Below are positions 1 to 9,722 of a stretch of DNA of 62,000 nt, in pieces (the stretch's first letter is position 1; the number at the start of each line of letters is the position of its first letter). The position numbers and the translations under genes are program-made. Origin of the DNA: Symbiodinium natans (taxonomy: Eukaryota > Sar > Dinophyceae > Suessiales > Symbiodiniaceae); the NCBI GenBank assembly GCA_905221605.1, contig CAJNDS010000824.1, positions 677,501-739,500 of the forward strand, in the 5' to 3' direction. The notes beneath the pieces were generated by a model. The model was not told where the DNA came from and did not search any database. It worked only from the letters and a program-made list of their open reading frames with translations.

Positions 1-1288
1 CTTTATACCTTTCTTGTTAGGGATCAGCTTTTGCGGGCATCCCAGCGTCATCAGGGTTGTTTTAGGGTCTGCCTTAACAAAGTCCAATTCGAAGGCTACT
101 GAAGATATGTGACGCCGATAAGTCACTGACATCTGACCTACGATTAGTCCCCGTCAACTACCAGCGCGTACCTTTTCCTTGAACCCCTTGTAAACAGCAC
201 CCGTGGGACACGAAGACACTACCTCAAGCGGCAGCGGTGTAGCCTAGCCTCCGAAATATTTTCTTTCAGTTTCTGTGTCAGCCTTTTCAGTCTCTCTAAT
301 CAGAGCGACGGCGACGGCTGCAATTTTTTTCACTGGTTAAGCAACGCGCAGCCCCATTCGGAGCTGTGCATCAGCGAGTGATTGACTCAAGATTTGCATG
401 TGGGCCTGATAGTACTACCCTGCAACAACATGGGCTATGGGTTGTAAGGAAGTGTTTGTGGTTTAGGATATAGGACTCGGTTCAGAGTATCCCAAGTCCT
501 GCGCAGCAACTGTGCGGATCGGTGGGTGTGACCGATTCCCTAAGCCGATTTTCAAGCTTTCCGAGTCGATCCACGACTTGCAATGCTTAGCGATTTGTCT
601 CTGTCTGTGATATCTCGGCAGGTGTTAGAGGAATGACCCTGCCTAGCCAAAACCCTAAACCTTAAATACGCCTCTTCGCGTGAGACTTAGCATTCTTCGT
701 GGAAGGCCCCAAGGGCATGCCAGTCGTTCGCAGCCGCAGAGGCTAGCTTCTGGAAGGTAGGCTTCCTACTGGTGTGAAAAGCGCAAGTTATGCTCGGATA
801 CTGGGGTAGAGCCCTAAACCTAAACACTAAACTCTGTTGGCTGCTGGAAGATTCAAGCTTCCGTGCGCAAAGCCTTAGTACTGCGAGAAATTTGGTTATT
901 CTGTGTTATGATTACCGTGATAGTTTTCATGGGGGGGTCCGAAAAAAAGGGGTAATTACCCTTTCGGGGGTTCCTACAAAACGAAGGACCGTCGTATTTT
1001 GGGGTATATTCGGGCACCCTACCTTAGGAAATGCCCCTATGATGCTTCTGCTTGTGGTGATTGTTTCAGGGCCAGGGCTTGTTGTGAGACCCGTTCCTGA
1101 CCCTCTAGCGCAAGGGTCGCTGTGGACCACGGTAGCTCATGAGGTATTATAAAATGGACTGAAATCCTCCGGTCTTTCGGGGTCTTCTGAGCCCTAAACT
1201 CTACACCCTTTATGGTAATTACAGGGTTATAAAGGGGAGTGTAAGGCGCAGAATTCCACCAACTCCCTTACTCAGATCCAGAAAGTTC
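1..1288. other. Mostly unique region, no supported gene
   Basis: Non-coding by eye: isolated CCCTAAAC fragments near 640-660 and 810-830, no dense array, and no reading frame with convincing composition. The open frame near 790-1152 is rich in repeat-like residues and I do not support it. Confidence 0.4.
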
Positions 1289-1290
1289 AG

Positions 1291-1393
1291 GAATGCTGGT
1301 CGCCGCGCGAACGGCGACCTCCGTGCAGCCGGTCGCAACGCGCGTCTGGAGCCGCACGAAGACGGGGACTTGTTTCACAGCTGTTTGGGGGCA
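1291..1393 (+). CDS. Candidate internal exon, unknown protein
   Basis: After TTCAG the segment reads NAGRRANGDLRAAG...EPHEDGDLFHSC without a stop and ends in a G run. Composition is hydrophilic and protein-like in this frame, but two other frames are also open, so the frame is uncertain. Confidence 0.3.
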
Positions 1394-1670
1394 GGGGGGG
1401 ATGGGGTGGGCGTTCTAACTCAAGGTCTGCCAGTCTACCGATTATGAACTATGGGGTTAAAAGGGTTCAGGGTAATTGCTCATGTATGCGTACCATGTGT
1501 AAATTAGAGATTTATGTATCCACACACACACACACACGCTTTGGTTGAACAATCCCCTCCTTACCGACATCTTTTTCTTTAGCCTTCAGAAACCTGGGCA
1601 AAGGCGAGGTTTCTGCATGGCATAGCTGAGCAGAGCCCGCTCTTCTCCCCCCGCACACACACGCACATTA

Positions 1671-1725
1671 GGGTTTAGGGTTTAGGGTTTGGGGTTTGGG
1701 GTTTAGGGTTTAGGGTTTAGTACAC
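1671..1725 (+). repeat. TTTAGGG array inside a CA microsatellite
   Basis: About seven TTTAGGG/TTTGGGG units, preceded by CACACACGCACA and followed by TACACACACACACACC. It splits or sits between two CA tracts; another CA tract lies at 1520-1538. Confidence 0.85.
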
Positions 1726-2007
1726 ACACACACACCACAACCGAAACCCTAAACCTGAACATTAAGAAGAGTATGAGCGGAAACATAAGAGCTCAGTGGA
1801 GCATGGCGCAAGACAAATGTGGAAGTCCCAAAGCTCGAAAGACACCCCAAAGGCTCGCGTTTTTGCCTTACCAGGCCTGGGCTTAGGCATCAGGGTGGAA
1901 GTGCTATAACCTCTAAAACCCCAAACCCTAAACCCGAAATGCCCTAAACGGGTGACAGCGCTATAACCTCTAAACCCCAAACCCTAACCCCCAAATGCCA
2001 TAAACCC

Positions 2008-2083
2008 CCATGTACCTTATGGGTATAGACTTGGGCCCCAAAGCACAAGTATTAACTCCCCATGCAGATCATGGACCCTTACG
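2008..2083. mobile_element. Degenerate F1 palindromic element
   Basis: Contains the F1 landmarks CATGTACCTTAT, ACTTGGGCCCCAAAG, CAAGTATT and ATGGACCCTTA in order, but the middle is shortened. Read as an old, partly deleted copy of the F1 family (best copy at 14271-14377). Confidence 0.6.
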
Positions 2084-2156
2084 GCAACACCCTCGCTGAT
2101 GTGTCCCTTAGAGTGCTTACACTACCTGATCCATAATTACGTGCAATTTGGGGGGA

Positions 2157-2282
2157 TGCCCTAAACCCTAAGCCCTAAACCCTCAGGTCGTAGACCTTGC
2201 TCTAAACCCTAAACCCTGCGCCCTAAACCCTAAACCCTAAACCCTAAGCCCTAAGCCCTAAGCCCTAAACCCTAAACCCTAA
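2157..2282 (-). repeat. CCCTAAA array (TTTAGGG on - strand)
   Basis: Around 14 heptamers with CCCTAAG variants and short interruptions. It lies directly upstream of a candidate exon. Confidence 0.9.
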
Positions 2283-2297
2283 TGCATCCCCCCGAAG

Positions 2298-2389
2298 TCA
2301 AGTCAGGAAATCTTGGGCGGGCTCGGTGGCGAGGGCGCTGAAGAACCCGGACCGTGCCACCGGTCTCTGTGTGTCTTAGGGCGTGCAGG
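2298..2389 (+). CDS. Candidate internal exon between opposed telomeric arrays
   Basis: Follows CCCCGAAG and reads SSQEILGGLGGEGAEEPG...HRSLCVLGRA. It ends at GCAGG, immediately followed by GTTTAGGGTTTAGGG, which would supply the GT donor. CCCTAAA lies on the left and TTTAGGG on the right. Function unknown. Confidence 0.45.
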
Positions 2390-2487
2390 GTTTAGGGTTT
2401 AGGGTTTAGGGTTTTAGGGTTTTTGGGGTTTTTTGGGTTTTAGGGTTTTAGGGTTTCAGGGTTTCAGGGTTCAGGGTTCAGGGTTTC
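2390..2487 (+). repeat. TTTAGGG array with variants
   Basis: GTTTAGGG units grading into TTTTAGGG, TTTTTGGGG and TTTCAGGG variants. The array starts at a putative splice donor. Confidence 0.9.
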
Positions 2488-2489
2488 AG

Positions 2490-2585
2490 CAGGTCGCCAA
2501 GCAGGAGGTTCGCGATACTGTGGCAAAAGCATACGGGCTCCTATGCAGGGAAAAGGAACCCATTGAGGGAACTCAAGAGGGCTCA
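2490..2585 (+). CDS. Candidate internal exon
   Basis: Follows GGGTTTCAG and reads QVAKQEVRDTVAKAYG...CREKEPIEGTQEG. It is charged, helix-like and free of stops. Here TTTAGGG lies on the left and CCCTAAA on the right, the reverse of the usual arrangement. No family recognised. Confidence 0.4.
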
Positions 2586-2683
2586 CCGGCCTAAGCCTAT
2601 GCCTGATCACCTCAAGCTCAGAAGCCCCTAAACCGCTCTCCCCAGTGGTGTTTCGCAGTTTACCCTGCAGTAGACTCTAGACC

Positions 2684-2795
2684 CGAAACCCTAAACCCCT
2701 AAACTCCTAAACCCCTAAAACCCTAAACCCCTAACCCCTTAAACCCCTAAACCGCTAAACCCTAACCTCTAAACCCTAAACCCCTGAAACTCCCA
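2684..2795 (-). repeat. CCCTAAA array, degenerate
   Basis: Mixed CCCTAAA, CCCCTAAA and CTCCTAAA units immediately upstream of the next exon candidate. Confidence 0.85.
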
Positions 2796-2809
2796 AAATT
2801 GGTCTTCAG

Positions 2810-2880
2810 GGCCCAGCGTTGTTGGGACTCAGGAGGTTCTGCACATGGCACCCCGGAACATCAGATCTCACCCTCACGGA
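2810..2880 (+). CDS. Candidate internal exon
   Basis: GGTCTTCAG precedes a stop-free PSVVGTQEVLHMAPRNIRSH segment. The donor would be GTTTTAGGG at 2881, the first unit of a TTTAGGG-type array. Unknown function. Confidence 0.4.
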
Positions 2881-3028
2881 GTTTTAGGGTCAGGGTTTTA
2901 GGGCTTGGGGTTTTGGAGTTGGGGTTTTAGGGTTTGGGGTTTAGGGCTTAGGGCTTAGGGCTTAGGGCTTCGGGCTGAGGGCTGAGGGTTGGGGATTTAA
3001 GGTTGGGATTTTTGGGTTTAGGGTTTCG
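2881..3028 (+). repeat. Degenerate TTTAGGG array
   Basis: TTTTAGGG, TTTGGGG, CTTAGGG and CTGAGGG variants. CTTAGGG occurs several times in a row near 2946-2970, showing local expansion of a variant unit. Confidence 0.85.
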
Positions 3029-3029
3029 G

Positions 3030-3119
3030 CGTTCCTGCGGCTGCGAGGACTGGCCGGTGGTCCTTTGGAACATCATCGCTCTGCCAGGCGAGGTGTCAAG
3101 GGAAGACGAAACCCTTTGA
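3030..3119 (+). CDS. Candidate terminal exon (stop at 3117)
   Basis: Reads CGCEDWPVVLWNIIALPGEV, then SREDETL and TGA. The mixture of Trp, Cys and hydrophobic residues is protein-like. It follows directly on a TTTAGGG array, so the acceptor is uncertain. Confidence 0.4.
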   Translation, partial: RSCGCEDWPVVLWNIIALPGEVSREDETL

Positions 3120-3143
3120 GCCCAAGAATTTCGAATCCGAAGT

Positions 3144-3250
3144 CGGGGTTTCCGAAATTGGGGGTACCCTTTTTGGGGCCCTAGAAGGGGGTTCTATTCT
3201 ATTTAATGTAGGGTATAAAAGGGATACCCCCTATGTTGGGAAAGGCCCAA
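3144..3250. mobile_element. F3 family element
   Basis: Begins TTTCCGAAATTGGGGGTACC. The same start recurs at 16268 and, altered, at 48085. The interior has GGGGCCCTAGAAGGGG-type self-complementary stretches. A repeated, palindrome-rich, non-autonomous element. Confidence 0.55.
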
Positions 3251-3930
3251 GTTGTTTTGGCCCTTTTCGGGGTTCATTCAGCTCGCCAGGAACAAACCTT
3301 ATTGTAAACCCAAACCCTCCCACTTCATGAAGACGACTCTGAGGGTTCTCAGGGTGCTCGGCGCGAGCTAAACTCAGCTCTGAACCTCCTCGGGCCTTGA
3401 GGAAACGCCAGGGCTGAGGGCTGAAGGCTTAGGTCTTCGGGCTGAGGGCTTAGGGCTTAAGTCACAGCTGGAAACTGCGACGCCTGCACAGCTGCAACCG
3501 CGCCCTAAGTCCTGCCTGAGCCCAACTCCAAACTTCAAAGCCCTCCCCAACAGGCCCAAGTACCCCTGTAACAAAGGGCCCGACAACCCCAAACACTAAA
3601 CCGGTACTTGATGGCATCTTGAAGGGCGTTTTTTTTTTAATTTCGGATGCCCCTAAAGTTCGGATGCCCCCTAAACCTTAAATCCGAAACCAACCAGAGC
3701 CGGGACAAAAGGTCTAGGATTTCGAAAATCCTGAACAAGAACATACCGGTAAAGGTCCTTACTTGGCTTGCTGCATGGTTTGGGACTAAGCGGGCTTTGA
3801 GGCATATTTGGGGTGTTTACGATAATAAGGAACCCCTAATATAGAACCCCCCCAAATAGTAGGATACCCTTAGAAGAAGGACCCCCAATAATGTCCCCCT
3901 AATCTTGTACTCCCCCCCATTTTTGGTGCT
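3251..3930. other. Repeat-rich region, no supported gene
   Basis: Degenerate CTTAGGG/CTGAGGG units at 3415-3470, scattered CCCTAAA, and pale copies of F3-like sequence around 3640-3900. The open frame at 3647-3844 is derived from this repeat. Confidence 0.4.
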
Positions 3931-3952
3931 TTTTGGGATGCTCGGGAGAACT

Positions 3953-4068
3953 TGGGGATATGGAGGTCGCACCACATGGCGTCTCTTGCGACACCTTGGA
4001 GAGGCCCGCGGAAAGGTTGCAAAGTAGTTGGTTCCAATTACCCTATTACAAGGCTCTAAGGCCTCTTA
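3953..4068 (+). CDS. Candidate exon
   Basis: Reads EVAPHGVSCDTLERPAERLQ and then SSWFQLPYYKALRPL before running into TTTTAGGG repeat. Protein-like composition; borders uncertain. Confidence 0.35.
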
Positions 4069-4070
4069 TT

Positions 4071-4145
4071 TTAGGGTTTTTGGGTTTAGGGTTTATAGGG
4101 TTTGGGGTTTATAGGGTTTAGGGTTTATAGGGTTTAGGGTAGGGG
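4071..4145 (+). repeat. TTTAGGG / TTTATAGGG array
   Basis: Alternating TTTAGGG and 9-base TTTATAGGG units, the same 9-base variant that is expanded at 28385-28535. Confidence 0.85.
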
Positions 4146-4488
4146 CTTAGAACCCCAAGGCTCTTAGGCCTCTCTTATTTTAGGGCTTTTGGGGCCCAAA
4201 GGCCTTCTTCTATAAGGTTTTTGGGGGCTATTTTGAGCCTAAGCGTTTTGTTGGGGGGGCATGAAGCCTAGAGCCATAGGCCATCAACACAATCGAAGCA
4301 AAGTGCCCTTATTCCTCTCATAAGCAAATATGTTTAGGAAACTTCCGTGTCAGGTAAACACTGCACCCTCACCCTCGAAGTCTATAAACAGGATCCCTCT
4401 TCCGCAGTATCCTAATAAGTGCTCTGGGCAGAAGGGGGGCGGTTGGCGGTTCTGGTTTGTGACAACTTTTTTTGGTGCAGTTTCCAAC

Positions 4489-4591
4489 CCTAAACCCTAA
4501 ACCCTAAACCCTAAACCCTAAACCCTAAACCCTAAACCCTAAGCCCTAAGCCCTAAGCCCTAAACCCTAAACCCTAAACCCTAAACCCTAA
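4489..4591 (-). repeat. CCCTAAA array
   Basis: About 14 nearly perfect CCCTAAA/CCCTAAG units ending ahead of a coding island. Confidence 0.95.
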
Positions 4592-4611
4592 GAAGAGGGT
4601 TTCGAAAGCAG

Positions 4612-4680
4612 GCCATGGGCTCCGCCTTGCATTCGCTACAGCGCTGGGCCCACGGGCTGCTGAATTCTTGGAGGACAGGG
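4612..4680 (+). CDS. Internal exon between opposed telomeric arrays
   Basis: Acceptor AAAGCAG; reads HGLRLAFATALGPRAAEFLE then DR. The donor is GTGAGGGTTTAGGG at 4681. CCCTAAA upstream and TTTAGGG downstream make this one of the clearest examples of the exon-between-arrays layout. Protein unknown. Confidence 0.55.
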
Positions 4681-4850
4681 GTGAGGGTTTAGGGTTTTGG
4701 GTTTTGGGTTTTGGGTTTAGGTTTAGAGGCTAGGGTTTGGGGTTTAGGGTTTAGGGTTTAGGGATGAGGCCCAGGGCACAGGTTTGAAGGGATTACGGGG
4801 TTCAGGGTTAGAGTTTAGGGCGTTGGGTTGAGAGCTAGGATGCCCAGTAG
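4681..4850 (+). repeat. TTTAGGG array, degenerate tail
   Basis: GTTTAGGG, TTTTGGG and TTTAGAGG variants, dense to about 4765 and then thinning out. Confidence 0.85.
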
Positions 4851-6125
4851 TGCCCTTATTCCCTTTTTTTGGGGGTTAGGTTCCCTTACAAACCGCTTTA
4901 AGCAAAAAAGGGTACCCTCTTTAATCCTGGGTTACTGAGCATCCTAGAGAGGGTAAGTTCAGAGCTCAACGTGAGTGTGTACCAGGAGTGGTCTAGATGT
5001 AACCCTATACCCTATACCGTATACCCATCCCCTATGATTACCATATGTATATATATATATATGGTCATATATATATATATATATATATATGGTCATATAT
5101 ATATATATACATACCTGCAACTACCTTGCCCCCTGCACTTTACCCCACCGGTGACCTGACACCCCAGGCTTGGGGATCAGGGGGTTGTTGCTATGGGGCT
5201 CTGGCTGTGCTCGGCAGCCTGGTTCTCGGGAGTTGCGAATCCGGGTTTCGGGTTCCAGGGAAACCGAGGCCAGCAATGCTTTGAAGCAGCTTAGGGTGGG
5301 TTAAGGTTGCTGCAGGGTTGAGGCTTTCGGGTTCAGGTTTAGGGTAAGGGGGTGAAGGTTTCCGGGGGCTTGGGTTTAGGTTAAGGTTGAGGGTGAAGCA
5401 GCATGCTCAGCCGCTCAAACCTGCTTCTGCCCTAAAGCGCTGGAAGTAGACAACCTGGATCAAAACCTAGGCCCTGAGAAGACCGAATGCCCTAAACCCC
5501 AAAAGATCCAACAGCAATTCCGAATTCCCTATCAACAACAACTAAAAACCCGAGCAGCCTGAACCCTGGACCGGCAATCTTTCCTAGAATCCGGTGGGCT
5601 AGGATGGGGCAGCTACGACGCCGCAGCGACACAGTGGAAGAGGCCCTGACAAGGTTTTGGGATTTCGGGGGCTTAGGTGTGCTGAAGTTAGCCCTTATAT
5701 ACCCCACATAAATACACACACACACACAAACGCACACCTTTGTCTCTTTTTTTTTTTTTGGGGGGGGGGGGGGGGGTGGTGGGTCAGCTCGGTGCCCTTA
5801 TCAACCTACGACCTACGATTCCTAGCCATGGACGCTCCTGCTGAGTCTTTTTGTGGATGGTTGAATCTACGCCTAGTTTATAGGTTCATGGCGCGTGGAG
5901 GGTTGGGGATTTTCTAAACAGCAGGACCTTAGACCATAAGCCCTAAACCCCAAACCCACGTCAAATGATTAAACTCTAAAGCCCTACAATCCTAAACCCC
6001 CCCAAACCCTGGCAAGCGTAAACTTGAACCGTAAAACTCAAGCAGCCCTGAAGCCGGAATTCCCCCAACACGCAGAATGAGAGTCAGGTACATGGGCCCT
6101 CAGGTCAAGTAGGGAGTGACCAACC
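4850..6125. other. Repeat-rich region, no supported gene
   Basis: Holds an AT microsatellite interrupted by GGTC (about 5045-5115), a T run followed by a G run (5745-5777), loose TTTAGGG variants (5320-5390) and CCCTAAA variants (5935-6010). I see no convincing exon. Confidence 0.4.
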
Positions 6126-6166
6126 CTTGGAAAATATACTGACGCCCTTACCAACAGGTTTAGGGT

Positions 6167-6290
6167 TCAGTGTTGCCTCACAAGCCCTAAGCCGCCAGCG
6201 AGGCACCCGCCCCTCGATTCCGATGGCCGTGGCAGCGGCCGAACAAGCCGCCAGAGCCTCCGAAAGCCAAGAAGGAGCCGAAAAGGGAAC
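6167..6290 (+). CDS. Candidate exon
   Basis: After GGTTCAG it reads a frame with SRQRGTRPSIPMAVAAAEQA then ARASESQEGAEKG, ending at a TTTAGGG array. Ala/Glu-rich and plausible, without a recognised family. Confidence 0.35.
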
Positions 6291-6292
6291 AT

Positions 6293-6380
6293 TGGGTTTA
6301 GGGTTTAGGGTTTAGGGTTTAGGGTTTAGGGCTGAGGGCTGAGGGTTGAGGGTTTAGGGTTTAGGGTTTAGGGTTTGGGT
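6293..6380 (+). repeat. TTTAGGG array
   Basis: About 11 units, with CTGAGGG variants in the middle. Confidence 0.9.
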
Positions 6381-6476
6381 TCATAGGGAGTACACTGTAC
6401 ACTTTTGGGAATACTATAATCTCCACAAAACCAAAAGTGTTCACTTTATTTCGGGCTGATGAGCTCAGCAACTAGG
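6381..6476. mobile_element. F4 family element (left end lost)
   Basis: Shares ACACTTTTGGG-AATACTATAATC and the right end GATGAGCTCAGCAACTA with the fuller copy at 28538-28641. It abuts the TTTAGGG array on its left. Confidence 0.6.
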
Positions 6477-6479
6477 ATC

Positions 6480-7000
6480 CTGATGTTGTTGCAAAGTATC
6501 AAATTGGAATCTAACCGTCCTTCTTGGGCAACCAGGCTCCTTAGTACACCGAAAGAAAGGTTGGGCTCATAAGCGTTTATTGGCCAAAAAGGATTGTAAG
6601 GGTTGGAGCGTACATGTTTATGGCATTTTACTGTTTGTAGGGCGTCGAGGGGAGGAAATCGGTGTTTCGGTTGTCTTCTCAGACATATGAGCAAATCTAC
6701 ACACACATATACATATGTGTATATATGTATATATATATATAGATGCTACCCCCCCCAGGAGAATCTACCTTTTCAGGTAATCTTGGATCTTGGATGGGTT
6801 TAGGGTTTAAGGTTTAGGGTTTAGGGTTGAGTGATGGTACCCCCCCCCCCCCCAATCTTATGGTTCGAGGCGTACCGTCCTTCCTTCTCCATTATCTGCA
6901 ATTGATATACAGTACATATACCCTATATACATACATGATGTGGGCACTTATCCTACTTTGTCTTTGCTTTTCCTAGCCCTATGGGATTTAAAGTTCAAGA
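6480..7000. other. No supported gene; short repeats
   Basis: Contains a TA-rich microsatellite (about 6700-6745), a C14-type run near 6841-6855 and a few TTTAGGG units at 6795-6830. Confidence 0.4.
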
Positions 7001-7009
7001 GTTTAAGCC

Positions 7010-8090
7010 TCAAACCCTATAGGGTTACAAGGTTCTGTTACTGTAGGGTTTAGCGGGTTTAGGGTTTAAGGATTCTAAACGTGAGCCCTGTAAGGCTTCA
7101 GGGTTTGTCGTTGAAACAGTAAAGGGGTTAAAACCCTACAAGGTTTCGGGTTACGATTTTTTAATTCCTAAGTCTTAAACCACAAAAGGGTAAACCATGT
7201 AGGGTTTAAACCCTATAAGGGCCAGGCCCGATAGGGTTCTAGAGATACACCCTGAATAACCCTAAAGCTTTACATCCTATAGGGTTTAAATATTTCAACC
7301 TAAACCCTAAACCTTTAAACCTATAGAGTTTAAAGGCCACCTATTCGGTTTAAATACCTAACCCTATAGGGACTCTATAGGGTTTAAGGTTCAAGCCTTT
7401 AGGGTTACAGATTGAATGCCCAAGCCTTAGGTTTTAATCACTAGATCTTGCACCTGTAAAATCCTATGGGGCTTGCAGATTGTAATGCCTAAACCTCAAG
7501 GCTAAATTCCTAAACTTCATTCGCCTTCAAAACCTAAGGTCTGGGCATTTATACTTTTAGCGCCTTTAGGGTTAAGACCTTGGAACCTTCATAGGGTTTT
7601 AGGGTTCTGACCCTAAAGGGTTTAGGGTGAGGTTGAAATGTCTAAACCTTAAACACTTAAGGTTTAAACTCTATGGGCTTAGGTTTGAATGCATGAGTCT
7701 TAATTAAACCCTGAACCTTTACACCTTAAACCTATAGGGTTTAAAGGTTAAGGGCTTAGGTTCAATTGCCGGTTAAATGCCTGAATCTTAAACCTGTAGG
7801 GTTTAAAAGTTAAGGGTTTTGGTTTAATTCCCGGCTTAGAATTGAAATCCTTAAATCTTACACCCTAAACCTTTAAACCTTAACCCTATAGGGTTTAAAG
7901 GTTAAGGGTTAAGTTTAGTTGCTTAACCTTGAAACCCCATAGGGTTTAAAGGTGTAGGGTTTAAGGTGTAGCCCTAGATCCTATAGGTTTAAGGCATAGC
8001 GATTAAAACCCTAAACCTGTAGGGTGTCGGGGCTTCTCTTAAATCCTTAACGCCTTAAAGCCTTAACCCCGATAGGGTTTTAGAGACAAG
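7010..8090. repeat. 1-kb field of CCCTATAGGG-type palindromic repeats
   Basis: AACCCTATAGGGTTTAAAGG-like units occur in alternating orientation with TTAAACCTTAAAC spacers, unlike the oriented arrays elsewhere. The core CCCTATAGGG is a perfect palindrome made of a telomere-like half on each side. No coding frame survives. Confidence 0.7.
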
Positions 8091-8158
8091 CCCAGCCCAA
8101 ACAACCCTTAACCTTAAGAAAAAAACCCTGGAGCTGGAGCGGGAGCGGAGCGGAGCGG

Positions 8159-8160
8159 AG

Positions 8161-8197
<37 letters not shown>

Positions 8198-8467
8198 AGG
8201 GGGGGGGGGGGTGGGGGGACGGGGGGGGGGGAGAGAAGGGACTGGGGGGGGGAGGGGGGGGGGGGGGAGGGGGGGGGGGGGGGGGGAGCTGGGGAGGAGA
8301 GGGGGGGGGGAGGGGGGGGGGGGGGGGGTGGGGGTGGGGGGGGAAGGGGGGAGGGGGGGGGGGGGGGGGAGGGGGGGGCGGGGGGGTGCCGAGGCAAACT
8401 TGGAAAACCCCCCCGCCCGCCCCCCCCCCCCCCCCCCCCCCCCTCCCCCCCCCCCCCTCACCCCCCC
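8159..8467. repeat. Long poly-G tract followed by poly-C tract
   Basis: About 235 bases that are almost only G (short A/T/C interruptions), then about 20 unique bases, then about 55 bases almost only C. The two parts are complementary. Frames through it give only Gly/Arg or Pro and are not genes. Confidence 0.9.
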
Positions 8468-8469
8468 AC

Positions 8470-9285
8470 TAAAGCAAACCCGACTGCTTATAAGCAACCC
8501 AACTGCTTCTAAGCAACACACCTAAAACAAAAGACAAACTCTTATACCTCATCCTCTGGATATGGAGATCTGAAACTCTCATCATGTAGAGATTGAAATG
8601 CGAATCTTGTTGAAGATGAGAGGGTAAGAATCTATACGAAAGCGTTAGAGGTATCTTCAACCCGATACGAAAAAGCTACAGGTGTCTTAAACCCCCACCC
8701 TTTGGAGGTAGATTCTCCAGGGGGGGGGGGTACCATATAGATATACAAGCACATATGCATACACATAAACGTGCACATACACAGTATCATACACAAATGC
8801 ACGAAAACATATGGATAGAGATATGGGTACATCTGTACATATATGTTTTACACGCACATACGCATGCATGAGCGCGCGCGACATGCATCTTTGTTTTTGT
8901 GTATGCCATCTTACTTCCACGGAAAGAGGTAAGTAGAGCTTGTGCGTTCTTGAGGTCGGGCCTAGGGATTAGGGCAGGGTTGAGGCTTTCAGTCTTGGGT
9001 TTCAAGCCACAAAACAAAGAGAGAGCTTGGGGGCGGGGGGGGGGGGTGCGGAGTTCATGGGCGGAGCTGGCTGAAACCCCAAACCCTGGACCCCAGTCCC
9101 AAACAACAGCTCTAGGGTTAGGGTTTAGGGTTTTTCCTATTGAGTTTGCTCTTTGCGCCAGATGTGATGCATGACGTTAGGAAGCCGACGAATTCTGTAA
9201 AGAGGCTTTAAAGTGATAACCTACAACACCGAAGTTCTTGAGCTGCGGTCTTACACCCTCAACTTATCGGGTTCTCATGGGAGGG
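8470..9285. other. No supported gene
   Basis: CA/TA-rich microsatellite-like sequence around 8730-8890, a G run at 9033-9048 and a short TTTAGGG tract at 9112-9135. Nothing else seen. Confidence 0.4.
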
Positions 9286-9420
9286 GGGGGGGTTCAAGGG
9301 GGTATGTAACCCAAGGTTCCCTAATGCTCCCCACAACTCCCTAAGGCGCCCTGAGCTTCCCCAAGGTTCCCCCCCCCCCCCCCCCCCCCCCTAACCCAAA
9401 ACCCCCCGCTTGAACCCCCG
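9286..9420. mobile_element. F8-like element with poly-C insertion
   Basis: GGGGGGTTCAAGGGGG at the left and CCCCCGCTTGAACCCCCGCTCCC at the right are inverted, with CCCTAAGGC/TTCCCCAAGGTTCCC in the middle and a C24 run at 9370-9392. Related copies: 30037-30150 and 56037-56130. Confidence 0.5.
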
Positions 9421-9436
9421 CTCCCTTACCCTCCAG

Positions 9437-9538
9437 TCAACAGAAGGAGCCTTGGTGGAAAGCCATAAAGATCGGGAAGAAGAACGACAAGGACTCCAAG
9501 AAAGCTGGAGACGAAAAAGAGCCCGGACCTGCCAGCGG
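9437..9538 (+). CDS. Candidate internal exon (two open frames)
   Basis: After CCCTCCAG the segment is open in two frames: STEGALVESHKDREEERQG... and QKEPWWKAIKIGKKNDKDSK.... Both are highly charged. It ends at GCGGGGTAGGGTTTAGGG, so the donor again falls in a telomere-like repeat. Confidence 0.4.
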
Positions 9539-9539
9539 G

Positions 9540-9690
9540 GTAGGGTTTAGGGTTTACAGGGGTTTCAAGGGGTTTAGGGTTTAGGGGTTATAGGGGTTGG
9601 GTTTTGAAGTTTAGGTGTTTAGGATTTGGAGCTTAGGGTTTTAGGGTGTAGTGTTTGGAGTTTATGGGTTTGGGGTTTGAGGGTTTGGGG
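9540..9690 (+). repeat. Degenerate TTTAGGG array
   Basis: TTTAGGG, TTTAGGGG, TTTTAGGG and TTTGGGG units with point changes. Confidence 0.85.
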
Positions 9691-9722
9691 CTTGGAGATT
9701 TGGATTTCAGTACCGGGCAACC

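Noticed and set aside
1671-1725. True chromosome end
   Set aside because: No array is terminal or long. All are short, interrupted, in both orientations and flanked by unique DNA, so they are interstitial.
4971-5159. Ile/Tyr-rich frames
   Set aside because: They read an AT/TATG microsatellite; the same applies at 36534-36800 and 60134-60316.
8080-8525. Long Pro-rich and Gly/Arg-rich reading frames
   Set aside because: They are translations of the poly-G/poly-C tract, open in several frames on both strands, with no other evidence.
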